NCBI GenBank assembly: GCA_903927605.1
Contig: CAIYNT010000095.1
Coordinates: 1-15,632 of the forward strand
Reading direction: 5' to 3'
Length of the DNA stretch: 15,632 bases
Source of the DNA: an uncultured Holophagaceae bacterium
Lineage (GTDB): Bacteria > Acidobacteriota > Holophagae > Holophagales > Holophagaceae
Part shown: in pieces, positions 13,334 through 15,632 of the stretch
Numbering within the stretch: position 1 is the first letter of the stretch
Layout of the letters: every line of letters starts with the position of its first letter
The notes under the pieces: generated by a model
The model's input: only the letters and a program-made list of their open reading frames with translations
Told to the model about the DNA's origin: nothing
Database searches by the model: none
Made by a program: the position numbers and the translations under genes

Positions 13334-15632
13334 CTACAGGTGGCCCGAGACCGCCAGGGCGTTGAGGATCAACCCCACCGAGGTCAGGGCCGTCAGGTTC
13401 TCCTGCCAGTTGGATTCGCGCCGGAACCGCTGGGGCACGATCAGCGTGTCCCCGGGTTCCACCGGCTTCCCCTTCACCCAGGAATCCAGGATCCGGCCAT
13501 CCGCCTTCACCAGCCGGATGTGCCAGGTGTCCGCGTTCCGGGTGGTGCCCCCGGCCAGATCGAGCAGGTCCGAGACCTTCATGCCCGCCTTGACCTTGTA
13601 GGACCCGAAGGGGCTCGACGTCTCCCCCACCACGTTGGCGGTGTCCATGCTCCGGGGAATGATGATCTCGTCCCCATCCAGGACTTCCGTATCCACGTCC
13701 TTGTTCCCCTTCAGGGCCCCTTCGAAATCCACCACGATGCGGTTCAGCTTGGTCTCCCCGATGCCGTGGAGCACCGGAGGACGGAAGAGCGCGCCTTTCG
13801 TGTACTCCGTCGAGTTGGGCGTCTTCTCCAGCAGCAGCTTGGTCTCGTTCAGGCGGCCCAGGATGTCGTTGATCCCCTTGGTCGTGGGATCGGTGCCGGA
13901 CTCGAAGGAGCGCAGGAGGATCCCGGCCTTGGGCATGGCCTCCGCCGTCAGTCCGCCCGCCCGCTGGATGAGCTGGGACAGGGTGGGCCGCTCCAGGTCC
14001 AGCACATAGAGGCCCGGCTTGGCCACCTGGCCCAGGATGCGGACCTTGCGGTGGACGCGGAACTCCGGCTTCTCGTAGACACTGATCTGATCATCGTCCT
14101 GCAGCAGGGGATTCAGGGCCTCGTCCAGCACGTTCACGGGACTGCCCGCTTCCGTGGAGATAAGGCGGGCGAGATCCAACTTCCGCACTTCGCTGGGGAG
14201 GCCGCTCCGGCTGCGGGCCAGCTCCGCCTCCATGCGGTTGGCCTTCTTCTGCGGAATGCCCGCGAGGAACACCAGGTCCGCCACCCGCATGCCCTCGTGG
14301 AGTTCGTAGACCCCCGCCTGGGTGAAGGGCCCCGACAGGGTCACCTGCTTGGGCAGGCGCAGCCGGTTGACGCGGTGCAGCCGCACGCGATCGCGGTTCT
14401 CCAGCAGCAGGTTGTGGGCGGGCTCGCCCGCCATGGCCTTGGCCACATCGAAGGCCAGGAACCGGGTGGAGCCATCGCTGAGGGTGCGGATGATATCCCC
14501 GCGGTACAGGTAGGTGTCCGGCATCACCTGGCCCTGGCGCTTCAGCAGCTCGCCCACCCGCAGCCCCTCCGTGCGCGCGAAGGTGCCCGGCACCCGGGCC
14601 CAGCCCACCACGTAGACCAGGGCCTCCAGGTGGTCCCGGCGGGGCAGCGCACTCAGCACATCGCCCGCCTGCAGCGCGCAGCCGCCCAGTTCAGTCATGG
14701 CCAGGTCCAGCACCGTGGTCACACCGTTGGCGCTCTGGCGCCGCAGGGTCAGGCCCTCCGCATAGGCATTGGGCAGCAGCCGCCCCGCGAAGCGGAGCGC
14801 ATCCTGGGCGGTCTCCCCCAGCAGCAGCTCGAACTGCATGGAGGGCAGCGCGTCCTCAGCGCGCGACGGGCGGTCACTTGCCGTGTCCTCCTCGGCTTCG
14901 GTGTCGGCCTGCTCCTTCGGCCTGGGCAGGCGCTCCCGGTCTGCGGCCGACCCGGCCTGGCCGAAGCTCGAATCCAGGGCCTTCCGGTCCTCCCGGACCC
15001 GGGTGCCCTGACCTGGGTCGTCCAGGCGCTCCTGGCCCAGCTCCACCATTTTCCGGTCCTCCCGGCCTTCCGCGACCTGGGCTTCCCGGCTCTCCCGGAG
15101 CGGGCTTTCCGTTTCCTGCCCAGTCCCCCGATCCAATCCGGGATCCGGTGCCTTCCGGCCGTTCCGCGCCTGCCGCGACAGTCGCTCCAACCGCGGGTCG
15201 ACGCTCCGGTCCAGGCCCGAACGTTTGTCCGGCTCCCGGCCCGCCACCCGCAGGAAGCTGCCCTCCAGCAGCACCGGATTGGCGATCAGGGGCACGAAGA
15301 CCGTGTCGCCCGACTGGAGCGAGACATTGAGGTTGCCCTTCCCCTCGGCCCGCAGCGGGTAGAGATCGATCTCGTGCAGCACCTGGCCGCCCCGCAGCAC
15401 GCGGATCTGCCGGAAGCTGCCCAGGGCCGTGGGGCCCCCGGCCAGGCCCAGCACATTCACCACGCTGCTCAGGCTGGGCACCAGGAAGCCGCCCGGCTTG
15501 TAGACCTCGCCCAGCACGAAGACCCGCACCTGGCGGAGCCGGGTCACGGCCAGGTCCACGGAGGTGCCCGCCAGCACCCGGTTCACCTTGGCCTGGATGG
15601 CCGCCTTGGCCCGCCCCAGGCTGAGGCCCGCC
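13334..15632 (-). CDS. Multi-SLBB outer-membrane polysaccharide export protein, N-terminus beyond window
   Basis: At least 765 residues are in the window; the frame stays open through the right edge, so the start, signal peptide and any Poly_export (Wza-type) domain lie outside. Counting from the first full codon at the edge, about six SLBB-type repeats follow: 36-115 (VFVLGEVYKPGGF), a split one at 120-128 and 266-330, 336-419 (VYVVGWARVPGTF), 428-524 (VTLSGPFTQAGVY), 528-659 (VRILGQVAKPGLY) and 666-733 (VVGETSSPFGSY). Each has a glycine turn and ends near a DxVxVP-like strand. Residues 129-264 are a charged, Arg/Glu/Asp/Gly/Gln-rich insert. The tail (741-765) is a hydrophobic helix-like segment. 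SLBB proteins of this class form or line the export channel for capsule or exopolysaccharide. galE follows by 53 bp. The family call is secure; the exported polymer is unknown. Confidence 0.9.
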   Translation of the reverse strand, partial: AGLSLGRAKAAIQAKVNRVLAGTSVDLAVTRLRQVRVFVLGEVYKPGGFLVPSLSSVVNVLGLAGGPTALGSFRQIRVLRGGQVLHEIDLYPLRAEGKGNLNVSLQSGDTVFVPLIANPVLLEGSFLRVAGREPDKRSGLDRSVDPRLERLSRQARNGRKAPDPGLDRGTGQETESPLRESREAQVAEGREDRKMVELGQERLDDPGQGTRVREDRKALDSSFGQAGSAADRERLPRPKEQADTEAEEDTASDRPSRAEDALPSMQFELLLGETAQDALRFAGRLLPNAYAEGLTLRRQSANGVTTVLDLAMTELGGCALQAGDVLSALPRRDHLEALVYVVGWARVPGTFARTEGLRVGELLKRQGQVMPDTYLYRGDIIRTLSDGSTRFLAFDVAKAMAGEPAHNLLLENRDRVRLHRVNRLRLPKQVTLSGPFTQAGVYELHEGMRVADLVFLAGIPQKKANRMEAELARSRSGLPSEVRKLDLARLISTEAGSPVNVLDEALNPLLQDDDQISVYEKPEFRVHRKVRILGQVAKPGLYVLDLERPTLSQLIQRAGGLTAEAMPKAGILLRSFESGTDPTTKGINDILGRLNETKLLLEKTPNSTEYTKGALFRPPVLHGIGETKLNRIVVDFEGALKGNKDVDTEVLDGDEIIIPRSMDTANVVGETSSPFGSYKVKAGMKVSDLLDLAGGTTRNADTWHIRLVKADGRILDSWVKGKPVEPGDTLIVPQRFRRESNWQENLTALTSVGLILNALAVSGHL
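14982..15065 (-). repeat. Direct repeats inside the SLBB protein's charged insert
   Basis: The 15-base sequence TTCCGGTCCTCCCGG (plus strand) occurs exactly at 14982-14996 and again at 15051-15065, 69 bases or 23 codons apart and in frame. Each copy encodes REDRK (residues 190-194 and 213-217 of the visible protein). Looser versions lie nearby, such as the RNGRK segment and a second copy of GGAGCGCCTG (minus strand). This suggests the charged insert grew by in-frame duplication of short GC-rich units. Confidence 0.6.

Noticed and set aside
12099..13601. 500-codon plus-strand open frame opposite galE
   Set aside because: It lies fully antisense to galE, a gene with every family motif intact, has no recognisable domain, and is rich in His/Gln/Arg/Gly as expected for an antisense frame in GC-rich DNA.
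14878..15330. Pro/Gly-rich plus-strand frame of 150 codons resembling a collagen-like repeat
   Set aside because: It is the antisense of the charged insert in the SLBB protein; the repetitive look comes from the GC-rich repeats, and there is no ribosome binding site or continuation.

Overview
The window is GC-rich bacterial DNA with tightly packed genes, many overlapping or only a few bases apart. It shows no tRNA, rRNA, CRISPR array, transposase or phage gene. The combination of a DUF4382 lipoprotein, a complete biotin-independent malonate decarboxylase operon with a MadLM transporter, and a multi-SLBB polysaccharide export protein would suit a free-living Gram-negative such as Holophagae/Geothrix-type Acidobacteriota. 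That placement is an inference from gene content and composition, not a proof.

Left edge (1-926, minus strand): a secreted lipoprotein gene with an N-terminal lipobox, a DUF4382 domain and a second beta-rich domain, cut by the window edge. It has its own candidate sigma70 promoter and a leader of roughly 130 nt that contains a strong hairpin.

Middle (1207-8323, minus strand): one operon, transcribed madL-madM-mdcA-mdcC-mdcD-mdcE-mdcG-mdcB-mdcH. MadL and MadM import malonate. MdcA, the acyl carrier protein MdcC and the carboxyltransferase pair MdcD/MdcE decarboxylate malonate to acetate and CO2 while it is bound as a thioester to the prosthetic group of MdcC. MdcB makes the triphosphoribosyl-dephospho-CoA precursor, MdcG attaches it to MdcC, and MdcH charges the carrier from malonyl-CoA. 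Directly upstream and on the same strand lie the LysR-type regulator mdcR (8501-9442) and a class I SAM methyltransferase (9467-10165), apparently a two-gene unit. The 177-bp gap between mdcR and madL is the likely control region and carries TTGA/TCAA half-sites.

Right part (10366-15632): a cell-surface and polysaccharide region. On the plus strand a secreted PAP2-family protein precedes GDP-L-fucose synthase (fcl). On the minus strand a large SLBB outer-membrane polysaccharide export protein, running off the right edge, precedes galE. fcl and galE converge over a 40-bp gap holding a hairpin. Fcl and GalE would supply GDP-fucose and UDP-galactose for an extracellular polysaccharide that the SLBB protein would help export.

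I found no wholly new system. The oddest items are a charged low-complexity insert of about 135 residues that splits one SLBB domain of the export protein, the methyltransferase coupled to mdcR, the altered third motif of the PAP2 protein, and the hairpin leader of the lipoprotein gene.
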